64,000 nt of DNA from Sphaerolaimus hirsutus (Eukaryota; Nematoda; Chromadorea; Monhysterida; Sphaerolaimidae), in assembly GCA_964036195.1 (NCBI GenBank), contig OZ038455.1, positions 16,695,855-16,759,854 of the forward strand, read 5' to 3'. The notes under the pieces were generated by a model that saw nothing but the letters and a program-made list of their open reading frames with translations, searched no databases and had not been told where the DNA came from. Position 1 is the stretch's first letter. Every line of letters starts with the position of its first letter. Positions 56,338 to 64,000 of the stretch are shown here, piece after piece. A program made the translations under genes and the position numbers.

Positions 56338-56375
56338 CCATATTTCTTCTAATAGAACAGCATACCTCCAATACA
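56338..56375. mobile_element. CCGTATTTC MITE (CTAATAGAACGG type) cut by gap
   Basis: CCATATTTCTTCTAATAGAAC leads straight into the run of Ns; the right end is not visible. Confidence 0.5.
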
Positions 56376-56575
56376 NNNNNNNNNNNNNNNNNNNNNNNNN
56401 NNNNNNNNNNNNNNNNNNNNNNNNNNNNNNNNNNNNNNNNNNNNNNNNNNNNNNNNNNNNNNNNNNNNNNNNNNNNNNNNNNNNNNNNNNNNNNNNNNNN
56501 NNNNNNNNNNNNNNNNNNNNNNNNNNNNNNNNNNNNNNNNNNNNNNNNNNNNNNNNNNNNNNNNNNNNNNNNNNN
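56376..56575. other. Assembly gap, 200 N
   Basis: Exactly 200 unknown bases, probably a nominal gap size. Open frames running through it are meaningless. Confidence 0.99.
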
Positions 56576-56744
56576 GATTCATGACACGAACTTTGGCGGA
56601 CCCCCCCCCCCAAATGCTACCCAGAAAATCCCCTATGTGCGCGAGGTCTCTGGCTGTCTGCATGCCGCCATGGCGCCGCTCGGAAAAATGGCGCTGGGCG
56701 CCAAGCGCCGAGTGTACGGGAAAGATGAAAAAATTTCTGGCGAA

Positions 56745-57135
56745 ATAATAAAGCGGCGTTTTGTGCCGACAAAAAAAGAAGACAAAAAGTTTCATAATTC
56801 CACAATAAAGTTCCATATCTGCAAGACAAAGCAGTGAAGTATACTCACTAGTTGAGTGTACACACATGCCAATTTGCGGATAATTCGGGCATGTCGTTCA
56901 AGACTTAAAAACAAATTACACTTGTCGGTTCGGTTTTCGTCTTGAAACCGAACCGACAAGTGTAATTTGCTTTCAAGTCTTGAACGACAGGCGCAAATTA
57001 TCTGCAAATTGGCAAGTGTGTACACTTAACTAGTGAGTATACTTCAGTGCCTTTCTTTGCAGATATGGAACTTTATTACGGAATTATCGAACTTTTTCAC
57101 TCGTTTTTTTTTGTCGGCACACGAAACCGTGTAAA
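56745..57135. repeat. ~390-bp near-perfect palindrome
   Basis: Arms meet at about 56942 (GGTTCGGTTT/tcgtcttg/AAACCGAACC). They extend through ACTCACTAGTTGAGTG and TGCAGATATGGAACTTTATT to GTGCCGACAAAAAAA on both sides. GGCGCC words lie just left of it. Likely a foldback MITE. Confidence 0.65.
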
Positions 57136-57554
57136 GCCCCCCCCCCTCGTTTAACCCCTCAATATTCTCACTCTGAAACAATCACCCCACGGGGGAATTT
57201 TGAGGAAGTTTGAGTACAAGTTTTCTGAGGAAAAAATAACCCCCCCCCCCTCGAATAACTCCCCCCTTGAATAAGTCCCCCTCCAAAACATCTAACGAAT
57301 AAATAACTACCCTGGGGCCAGATTTAATTGGGCAGACAAATTTTTGCCCTCCCTGCCTGGCACCTGACACGCCCGTCACGCCTGCCAGGCACCTGACACG
57401 ACCAAGCGCCTGCCAGACGTGCCCTCACTCGTGCCAGATTTGCCCGAAAAATGGCTAACGAGATTTAATTGCGAGGGCAATTGCACGTCTGCCGGGCAGA
57501 ATAAAAAAGGAAAAGGATATTCTGCCCTGCAGCCCCAGAGGTGCAGGGTGGGCA

Positions 57555-57907
57555 TGTAAAATCCCAGATAATTACTAATTTACTGTCCTAATGAAATCTT
57601 GGATTTTATATTGACGTTCGTATACGAGTTATTTATATTTGTGTGAATATGACAAATGAATATAGCTGTATCTCAACTCGGGAGGTAAAATATTTATTCA
57701 ACGTCCAAAGTCGTAAGTGAAGTGAGAAATAAAATTCGCTCCCTGAACCACTGCAATCATAAAAGGTTAACAGACAGCAAAAAGATCACTTAATCAGCCC
57801 AAACACCTGCTTTTGAGCTGACTGCAGTTTGCTATTTAGCTAGCGAAAGGCAAAGATAAAATACCTAAAATTAGTCAAAACATAACATTTTCCGCAGGTG
57901 CGGCACA
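57555..57907 (-). repeat. LTR of second BEL/Pao element (~353 bp)
   Basis: On the minus strand starts TGTGCCGCACC right after GGGGAG and ends GGGATTTTACA, matching the terminal bases of the first element's LTR. AATAAA lies near 57693. It is much shorter than the other LTR and does not share its TCACA enrichment. Confidence 0.65.
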
Positions 57908-58016
57908 CTCCCCAGAAATAAAAAAAAACCTTTGACAAATTCAAAAATATTGAAATTAAATAATCAAATAAAGAAATCCTAAAAAAAAATGAATCTATCT
58001 GGTTTTTGAAAATCGA

Positions 58017-58739
58017 TCACTCTTGGGGCAACAAGTCCTCTGGATTATCTTGTTCCTCATATTCCATCATCACACTTTCGAATTCTGACTCTTTGACGGG
58101 TGAGGTTCCGATGTCACAGGTTCTCTGCATGTCTGTTGACGCATCTGCATAGACAACGGGAACGCTGGAACTGGGGCCAGCTTCTGAAATGGTTGAAGTG
58201 GGTTGAGTTCGATGGAATGGTGATCGATTGATAGGGTTGACAAGTTTTGATCGTTTTTTCTTGAATTTGAGAGGTTGAACCTTACTCTTTGTTTCATTTG
58301 ATTCAGTTGATTGGTACACCAACTCTTGACCGAATGTAGCGACTGAGTTGACGGAGCAGGTTTCAGGACTAGAATTTTTGGTTTTTTGTTGATTAGTTCT
58401 AGGTCCAAAGATTCTATCGAATCTTGTTTTCCAAGATTCGCGCTCAAGGGTGATTTTGATAGTGTGGGGAGGGTGTTCCGCCATATCATATTTTGGGGTT
58501 TCACCCTTTTGCTCAGGGGTCTCAGAGGCGACATTGGTTGTGGTGAGTTGATTAGGGAGAGAGTTGAGTTGTGAGGTGATTGTTGAGTTGGGGTCGAATG
58601 ACAATCGATTTGCGAGTTCTCTATTTTTTGTCCCGAGCTTAGCTTTGAGACGTTTAAGCTTTCTCTTACCCGCTTTGTTGAAGGCTTGAGGTTGGTGGCG
58701 CCTCCGCGGCTGCACAGTTGACCAATCGTCGCTCGCCAC
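58017..58739 (-). CDS. Overlapping accessory ORF beneath the Env tail, ends DLLPQE
   Basis: 240 codons in the alternative frame, counted from a GTG at the conserved CAG/TGGCG junction; the frame is open further upstream. It has a lysine/arginine patch (GKRKLKRLKAKL), a second basic stretch (KFKKKRSKL) and an acidic end PEDLLPQE, in the same order as the frame at 7265-8296. It stops 53 bases beyond the Env stop. Length differs (240 against about 343 codons), mainly in the middle. A spliced regulator is the favoured guess; no family is recognised. Confidence 0.6.
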   Translation of the reverse strand: MASDDWSTVQPRRRHQPQAFNKAGKRKLKRLKAKLGTKNRELANRLSFDPNSTITSQLNSLPNQLTTTNVASETPEQKGETPKYDMAEHPPHTIKITLERESWKTRFDRIFGPRTNQQKTKNSSPETCSVNSVATFGQELVYQSTESNETKSKVQPLKFKKKRSKLVNPINRSPFHRTQPTSTISEAGPSSSVPVVYADASTDMQRTCDIGTSPVKESEFESVMMEYEEQDNPEDLLPQE

Positions 58740-60040
58740 TGCATATACAGGTATAAAATATAAATTAGGAACCCAATGGAGGCGACAATAATAATAATGT
58801 TGAAAATGGTTTGCAAGGGCCCAGTCAAAAGTGAATCTAATGCGCTGGCGCCCCCTACTGACACTCCCTCAATTAAATGTCCAAGTTCTTTGCCGACCCC
58901 CTCAAAATAGGCGCCAGCACCTTGGCCTAACCCAGCAATAAATGATTTTATTGCTTCTGGGTCATTTGACATAGTTGACAAAAATTCAGTTGAGCGTCCT
59001 ACTTGATTTTCGAGTTGATGTAATCGTTGAAAATGGTGATGTGATGCAGTTAAGCTAAATGCTATGTCTGTCATACTTTTACCAGGAGCACTTGACACAT
59101 TCAACACGAATGGTTGCCAAGTCCCTTTCCAAATAAGTTCCACGGGAATTTCGGTAATGTGTAGATTTATTTTTCCATTCTCATTCGCCCAGGACCCATC
59201 ATTTAATTGGTAATATTTATGATCCTTAAATTGGCAATTATCCAGAGGCGAATGAGTAATGAGATCTTTAGTACCCGGTGAAACGAATAAGATGTGAGGA
59301 TGATTTTTTATTTGAATTGGCAAGAATTTATAGCAAGTGCCATTGAATTGATGAGAAAAGAAAATTCTAAGAGCTTGAACGGGTTTACACTCCCAGAACA
59401 TCAATACGTCTCCATGCCATTCGGCATACAGATCTTCTCTACCCAACAGGGCCCTCAATCCCAGAGTGGGGTTGAATGTGATGAATTGATTGATTAATTT
59501 TAATTGAGTTTGTCTGATATGACATAGTTGCTGCCATATCATGGCAAATTGTTGACTTTCTAAAAAGGATAGTTGATCAATTGTGAATTGTCTTTGAGAT
59601 GTAAGAAAGTTAGCGAGATCAACTATGCCTTTATGTGTTGAGTTAAACTGGTTAAAAGAATATTGTTGAAAAATAGGATTTTTCACTATTTTCCTTCGCT
59701 TTTTCACTATTTCAATAAAGGTTGACCCCTGATCGGCATATTTAGCCTTTTCTGGCACACAATCTGCATGTTCCGGTCTAGGGTGATGGTAAATAATTGA
59801 AAAAGCAGCTTGAATTGACTCAATTATAAAGTGTTGTTGAGTCATTTTCGCTTGAAATGTGCCAAAGTTGACAAATGCACACTGATGTTGAAAAACGGAT
59901 GCATTCCATAGTGCAACTCCGTTGTTGTAATCAGTACAATAGCCAGCTGCTGGATTGCAGTGAGACAAATCTTGAACCTCTGAAACAAGTTTCAATCCAT
60001 CCAGGCTTGCTTTGCATTTTGCATGATTGTAATTAAAAGT
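58070..60040 (-). pseudogene. Env-like fusion glycoprotein, N-terminally truncated
   Basis: The minus-strand frame is open for about 650 codons without stops and aligns with the Env of the first element from just before SLDG through the tail. Shared landmarks are DLSHCNP-AGYC, LC-IRQTQL, FNPTLGLRALLGR, YAEWHGD, GAYFEGVGKELG, SALDSLLTGPLQT and YMQWR after the single transmembrane helix. About 115 N-terminal residues are missing, with a stop upstream, so it is a truncated gene although the rest looks intact. It lacks the PPPY motif. The tail keeps a weakly conserved K-W-x4-LN-K-V-F segment (about 58300-58370) although a second frame overlaps it. Confidence 0.85.
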
Positions 60041-60179
60041 TTAGATAAAAAACATCTGAGGATGTCAGATGTAATTAAAAACGTTGAAAATCGCAAAAAT
60101 CATCGTCACAAACGTGATTTTTATTGTCTATATTTAAAAAATACAATGTTCAAATATGAATGTTGCTAAGACAGAATGA

Positions 60180-60475
60180 GCAACAAGTCCTGTGGTCTAT
60201 GTGTACGTGTTTCCGATGGGAGTTCACAGGTCCTGTGTTCAAATGTGGCTTAAGGTGCCAAACTTTTTTTCAACAACCAATAATTTAGCAGGTTCATTAT
60301 GTCGCAAAACGGACATAAATTTTTATTGTAAAATTATTTTTGCACCAACCATTCTGTAATTTGGCTGTGATTTTTACTTAAATACCCACACACAACTTTA
60401 ACTTGCTAAACTACCAGTTGCTTAAAAAAGTGCAAAAAAAATTGGCACCTCAAGAGGATACGAACACAGGACCAG
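60180..60475. repeat. SINE-like foldback with tRNA-like head
   Basis: GTGGTCTATGTGTACGTG and GGTCCTGTGTTCAAATG at 60193-60245 recall the A and B boxes of a tRNA gene. GGTGCCAAACTT reappears inverted at 60440-60473 with CGAACACAGGACC. It could be a tRNA-derived SINE pair or a foldback element. Confidence 0.35.
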
Positions 60476-60972
60476 AGTTGTTAAAATTACTAAAAAAAAA
60501 TTCTAAGTAAATGTAAAGTATTTATTTTTTACTCGCCCACTGACTACAGAAAATGTAAAGTAATTTTTTTACTTTTACTCATGAGTAAACATACTTTTCG
60601 TCGTAAACGTTTTGTCGTAAGAAAATGTAAACGTGAGTACTTTTGAGAAATATTGCGAAAATCTTCACTCAAAATCACTCATTTTCGTAACTTTTTGCTT
60701 ATTTTACGCAATTTTAGACTATATATTTGGTTTTATACCCATTTTCGACTAGTTTCCCATATTTTTAGCATATTTTCTCCCTTTTTCCCTTCTATGCCTC
60801 TAAAAATCTATAAAAAAGATTATCCTAAATATGTTTTCTGTACTCAAGGACTTTTGAAAGGTATATGTAAAACTGAGTACCGGAACTTTTTTGGAGGAAA
60901 TGGAAATGTATTTACTCTGCACATGAGTATACATATTTATCGAGTAAAAGTAAATACGTTTTAACAACTATG
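60473..60972. mobile_element. hAT-like GTACTCGAGTA-family element
   Basis: CAGAGTTGTTAAAATTAC to CGTTTTAACAACTATG. Flanks cacaggac and cacagggc match 7 of 8; inserted at the edge of the SINE-like repeat. Confidence 0.75.
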
Positions 60973-61039
60973 CACAGGGCAAATTTGGGCAATAAAAATT
61001 TACATTTGTGGTGACGATTTTGGCAAATTTTAAGGTGTT

Positions 61040-61160
61040 CCATTACATCAGACATTTTACATTTTACAGGGCCTTTTACACAACACATGACATTTTACAG
61101 GGAATTTTTACACTTTACAGGGTTTTGTACAGGGTCTGGGACAGCTCCCGGATGCCGATC
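61040..61160. repeat. TTTTACAGGG-word element, partial
   Basis: ACATTTTACAGGGCCTTTTACA words ending AGGGTCTGGGACAGCTCCCGG, a right end of the TGTAAAATGTC family. Confidence 0.5.
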
Positions 61161-61259
61161 AGCTATCTATCCCAAGGCAAATTTTTTTGCAACTATCTCC
61201 TGACCCCCCCCCCCCTCCCCCTAAATCGTTCTGCAACAATCTATTTACGTGTAGCAAAT

Positions 61260-61790
61260 TATGAGCGATTTTTCCCCCATTTTTTACCCAAAATCGCTCA
61301 AATTCGCTCCATTTTGAAAACTGTGACCATCATAATCGCTATTCTTATCGTTATACATCGTTATATACCTATTTTTGGTCAATTTTTCTATATTTATGGC
61401 TATTTCGAAATTTTTGGCCGGCTGCCAAGTTTTCATAAGACGTATCTCCAATTTTTCTTTTTCTTTTTGGGAGTAAAATCCTGCCCGACCCGCCCGCCGC
61501 GCCAGGCGCCTGACAGCTGCCGCCCGGCACGCAATTAAATCTCGATCTGTCTGGCAGTCGGGCGGTGGCTGTCAGGTGCCTGGCGCGACGGGCGGGTCGG
61601 GAGGGATTTTACTCCCGAAAAGAAAAAGGAAAATTGGAGATACGTCTTGGCAGCCGGCCAAACATTTTGAAATCGCCCAAAATGTATATACCTAACGATG
61701 TATAATAATGAGAATAACGATAATGAAGGCCACAGTTTTCAAAATGGAGCAAATTTGAGCAATTCTGGGTAAAAAAGGGGCGGGCGGGCG
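61260..61790. repeat. ~530-bp imperfect hairpin
   Basis: Arms 61262-61530 and 61555-61785 are inverted copies (CCATTTTGAAAACTGTG; GGCCGGCTGCCAAG; GGGAGTAAAATCC; CGACCCGCCCG) meeting at AATTAAATCTCGATCTG. A diverged single arm recurs at 63820-64000. Confidence 0.7.
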
Positions 61791-61897
61791 AGCGAGGGCA
61801 TGCCTGTCCAATTAAATCTCGAATTGCCAGACACGCCCGTCATGTCCTCCCTCTCAGGGATAATCTGCCCAATTAAATCTGGGGCCTGGGGTCTTAT

Positions 61898-62676
61898 TCG
61901 AGGATTTAGGGTAGTGGAATTTTTATGTAAAATTTAAATCGGTTGTCAACATGTCAATTTAACATGTTTTCAACATGTCAATTTAAATGTCGATATCACT
62001 AAATGTTTTCCAGTGTATTTGTTATCTGTCAAAACTTAATTTGTGTTTTCACACTTTATTTGTTGTTATGCAGCACTAAGCTTTCCACTGACAATTTGGG
62101 TGTTGATGATATCCCCAAGCATTCCTGTGCATTTGTAATTGGTTGAGACTGTATTTGTCATTTCACCTTTCATCTGTCGTTTTGCTGTAATTGTGAATCC
62201 ACCATAATACCCAAAACATGGTTGAGATAACTAATCAAATTCAAATCACAAACAATGGGTATCGTAACAAATTGTGAAATCTTGACATTAAATTCATATC
62301 CCGAGAACTCAAGCTGAAAACTAGTTTCCCAACTGGAAATTTCAGCTGCTGTTAAAAAACATTTTCAATGATTCTGTTTGTTTTTTACAATCAAGGGGCA
62401 GTATTTTTTCTTCCCAGTGTGCAGCTAATTCAATGTGCAGTAGTTCATTGAACTGGAAAAATGTGCAAACCGCGGAATTACAATGAGTGCCATCAGGCAC
62501 AATATTCAAAGAGTTCAAACCGAGTGGACATTTCATTACTGTGCAGCTTCATTTGTTGCGTCGATATTCTTGTCAACTTTTGTCAACCTTTTTGAAACTT
62601 ATCGTGCCAGGGGGTACTATAAGGCAGTGCAACGCCCTTGGCTGGGCTGGTGGTTTACACGGTAGTCCGAAAAATA
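61898..62676. other. No gene; inverted fragment of the 55.9-kb MITE core
   Basis: About 62400-62530 repeats 55880-56000 in reverse orientation (CTCATTGTAATTCCGCGG; CATTGAATTAGCTGC). The remainder is unassigned. Confidence 0.45.
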
Positions 62677-62849
62677 CCGTGTTCCTTCTAAAAGAAAAGC
62701 GCCCTTTTGTTTTTTCGTCATCTTTTTCCTGCCGTTCCATTGCAGGTGTCGTTCTATTGGACGTGCCGTTCTATCGTTTTCGTGAGTGCAAAAACGCCCA
62801 AAACCTGCCGTTCTATTGGAGGTATGCCGTTCTATTAGAAGAAATACGG
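62677..62849. mobile_element. 173-bp CCGTATTTC MITE, CTAATAGAACGG vocabulary
   Basis: CCGTGTTCCTTCTAAAAG to CTATTAGAAGAAATACGG between TA dinucleotides. Confidence 0.8.
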
Positions 62850-63690
62850 TAATTACTTTTATTCAGCACAGGTTATTCATTGAAAATAAAAGCTAAATAC
62901 AAAAGTTCTTCTTTTCATCACCGTGTAAATTAATAAATAAAATACTTAATGTCGCACAGCGCACAATAAATAAAAAGCAGGCAAATAAATAAAACATTTC
63001 ACTATGAATGGTGAAATGATAATCATTTCGCTTTTAGCCTTCTTTCATACATCAAAAAGAATGGAACGAGCAGTAAATGTGTCATGGCGATGGCATCCAT
63101 GCGAACAATTCAAACACGTTCGAACAATTTTTGCCCAAGCCCCTTTTTTGCTTGTACACCACAATTTGGGTGTTCGTGTTAGGTGTCTTTCTGGTACTGA
63201 GCATAGGTAAATAAAAATGGCCAAGACAATAAATTACAAGGCTGGATATTACATTTTCAATTCAATTTACTCAAGTAACTAATAAAGAAAATGGTTCTTG
63301 TTGTTGTCAAGTCGAGCATAAGTATGAAGATTGACAGTTGATAGTTGACAGTCGACAGTTGACGGCACAGGGTAATCCATGCAAAATGTCAGCTGTATTT
63401 ACATCAGATCTATGGCACACCAGGTCGTGGCTGCAAAGTTGCTCACCGATCGACAACCATTTTCCCAATACGGTTTCGCACGTGCAAAAAATTCACATGC
63501 CGGACACTTCGCATGAACTGTAGCCCCCCACGCAAACAACCATGTGACACACGTTGAATAGTAATGATAGTGACGTAAAGAAACCTTTGCGCTGGTGCGA
63601 CAGCAAAACGTTTGGCGCTATGTTTATCACGTTTTTCACTGTGTTCGATAATATACCTACCTAGTCATGGAGGCAGTCCCGAACATAGGC
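62850..63690. other. No gene seen
   Basis: Contains a small direct repeat GACAGTTGATAGTTGACAG near 63330-63362. No convincing coding signal. Confidence 0.35.
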
Positions 63691-63696
63691 GGCGTA

Positions 63697-63800
63697 TGTG
63701 CTTGTACAAGCGGAATTTTTGGTGTCACAAGCGGAATTTTTGGTGTCACAAGCGGAAATTTCAATGTCACATTGTGACATTCACAAGCGTGTATTGTACA
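63697..63800. repeat. ACAAGCGGAATTTTTGGTGTC tandem/foldback
   Basis: Three direct units of CAAGCGGAATTTTTGGTGTC followed by an inverted part (CACATTGTGACATTCACAAG...TTGTACAA). The same construction as other word-type foldbacks. Confidence 0.55.
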
Positions 63801-64000
63801 AACGAGAGTGAAATCTCCAAATTAGCTCAAAATCGCTAAGATTTGCTCCATTTTGCCAATTTTCACCTCTATTATAACTATTTTCATCTATTTACATGGT
63901 TATTTACCTATTTGTAGCCCATTTTTATTATATTTTTAGTTATTTCGAAATTTTTGTCTGGCTGCCAACTTCAGATAAGGGCTCCGATAAATTTTTTTCG
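63801..64000. repeat. Single arm related to the 61.3-kb hairpin, cut by window edge
   Basis: AGCTCAAAATCGCT, GCTCCATTTTGCCAA, TTATTTCGAAATTTTTG and GGCTGCCAACTT follow the order of 61262-61440, diverged. The second arm, if any, lies beyond 64000. Confidence 0.55.

Larger units (their letters stand above)
57555..60040 (-). mobile_element. Second env-bearing BEL/Pao element, 3' remnant
   Basis: On the minus strand: Env lacking its N-terminal part, overlapping accessory frame, purine tract and LTR. Pol and the 5' LTR are missing; an in-frame stop lies near 60044, beyond which the DNA is unrelated. It is clearly diverged from the element at 1-9499 (roughly half to 60% identical residues in Env by eye), so it is another family rather than a copy. 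Confidence 0.85.
57318..61883. mobile_element. GGGCAGA/CCTGACACG-word element, split by later insertions
   Basis: Left end CCAGATTTAATTGGGCAGA, right end TCTGCCCAATTAAATCTGG. Flanks ccctgggg and gcctgggg match 7 of 8, and on both sides lies a TCGAATAA-type MITE that it interrupted. Left part 57318-57554 and right part about 61790-61883 are its own; between lie a retroelement remnant, a SINE-like unit, a hAT-like element and a long hairpin. Confidence 0.6.

Noticed and set aside
56316-56867. Frames of 92-173 codons crossing 56376-56575
   Set aside because: They run through 200 unknown bases of an assembly gap.
60041-61160. Pol genes of the second BEL/Pao element upstream of its env
   Set aside because: A stop near 60044 is followed by unrelated repeats; no RT or integrase motif on the minus strand.
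10000-64000. Autonomous hAT, Mutator or Tc1/mariner transposase genes
   Set aside because: No frame shows the expected catalytic or zinc-finger motifs; all DNA transposons seen are non-autonomous.

Overview
The window is eukaryotic and almost certainly from an invertebrate animal. It holds a spliced secreted-protein gene of the CAP superfamily, an envelope-bearing BEL/Pao LTR retroelement, and AT-rich intergenic DNA packed with short transposons. The phylum cannot be fixed from the sequence. The RT box YVDN and the integrase motif SPWQGG-YER recall BEL/Pao elements described from worms and other invertebrates, but retroelements are poor markers of their host.

Layout. 1-9499 is the 3' part of a BEL/Pao element: the end of gag, an intact-looking protease-RT-RNase H-integrase frame, an env gene whose ectodomain layout resembles class III (herpesvirus gB / chuvirus-like) fusion proteins, a second frame overlapping the Env tail, and a 1.1 kb LTR. 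9500-10165 is the older transposon nest it landed in. 10784-17907 (minus strand) is the CAP gene, in eight recognised exons, with transposons in its introns; its first, signal-peptide exon was not found. From 18 to 44 kb I see no convincing host gene, only nested small transposons, including a 5.8 kb element at 28836-34642. 44750-55785 is an 11 kb imperfect palindrome. 56-64 kb holds a 200 bp assembly gap, another nest carrying the 3' part of a second, diverged env-bearing BEL/Pao element (minus strand, 57555-60040), a long hairpin, and more small repeats.

The repeats form a 'zoo' of foldback families. Each has its own terminal inverted repeat and its own short self-complementary 'word' repeated degenerately inside (GGCGCC, TTCGAA, GTACTCGAGTA, CTCGACTCGAG, GTATGTGCCC and others). 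Several have termini matching the hAT pattern YARNG and exact or near-exact 8-bp target duplications found here by hand. A CCGG-rich family makes 9-bp duplications, as Mutator-like elements do. The CCGTATTTC families sit between TA dinucleotides.

Most interesting observations: (1) the full-length retroelement is saturated, on its coding strand only, with TCACA in all reading phases and in its LTR, while the second element is enriched for TCAAC instead; (2) both elements keep a second frame beneath the Env tail that starts at the same CAG/TGGCG junction, has an arginine/lysine-rich patch, and ends in DLLPQE; (3) the palindrome has a small foldback transposon at its centre and the same family's termini at its edges, plus a 49-bp insertion on one arm whose empty site survives on the other; (4) the CAP gene ends in three phase-1 exons encoding a six-cysteine repeat with identical spacing. 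All counts were made by eye and no search was run.
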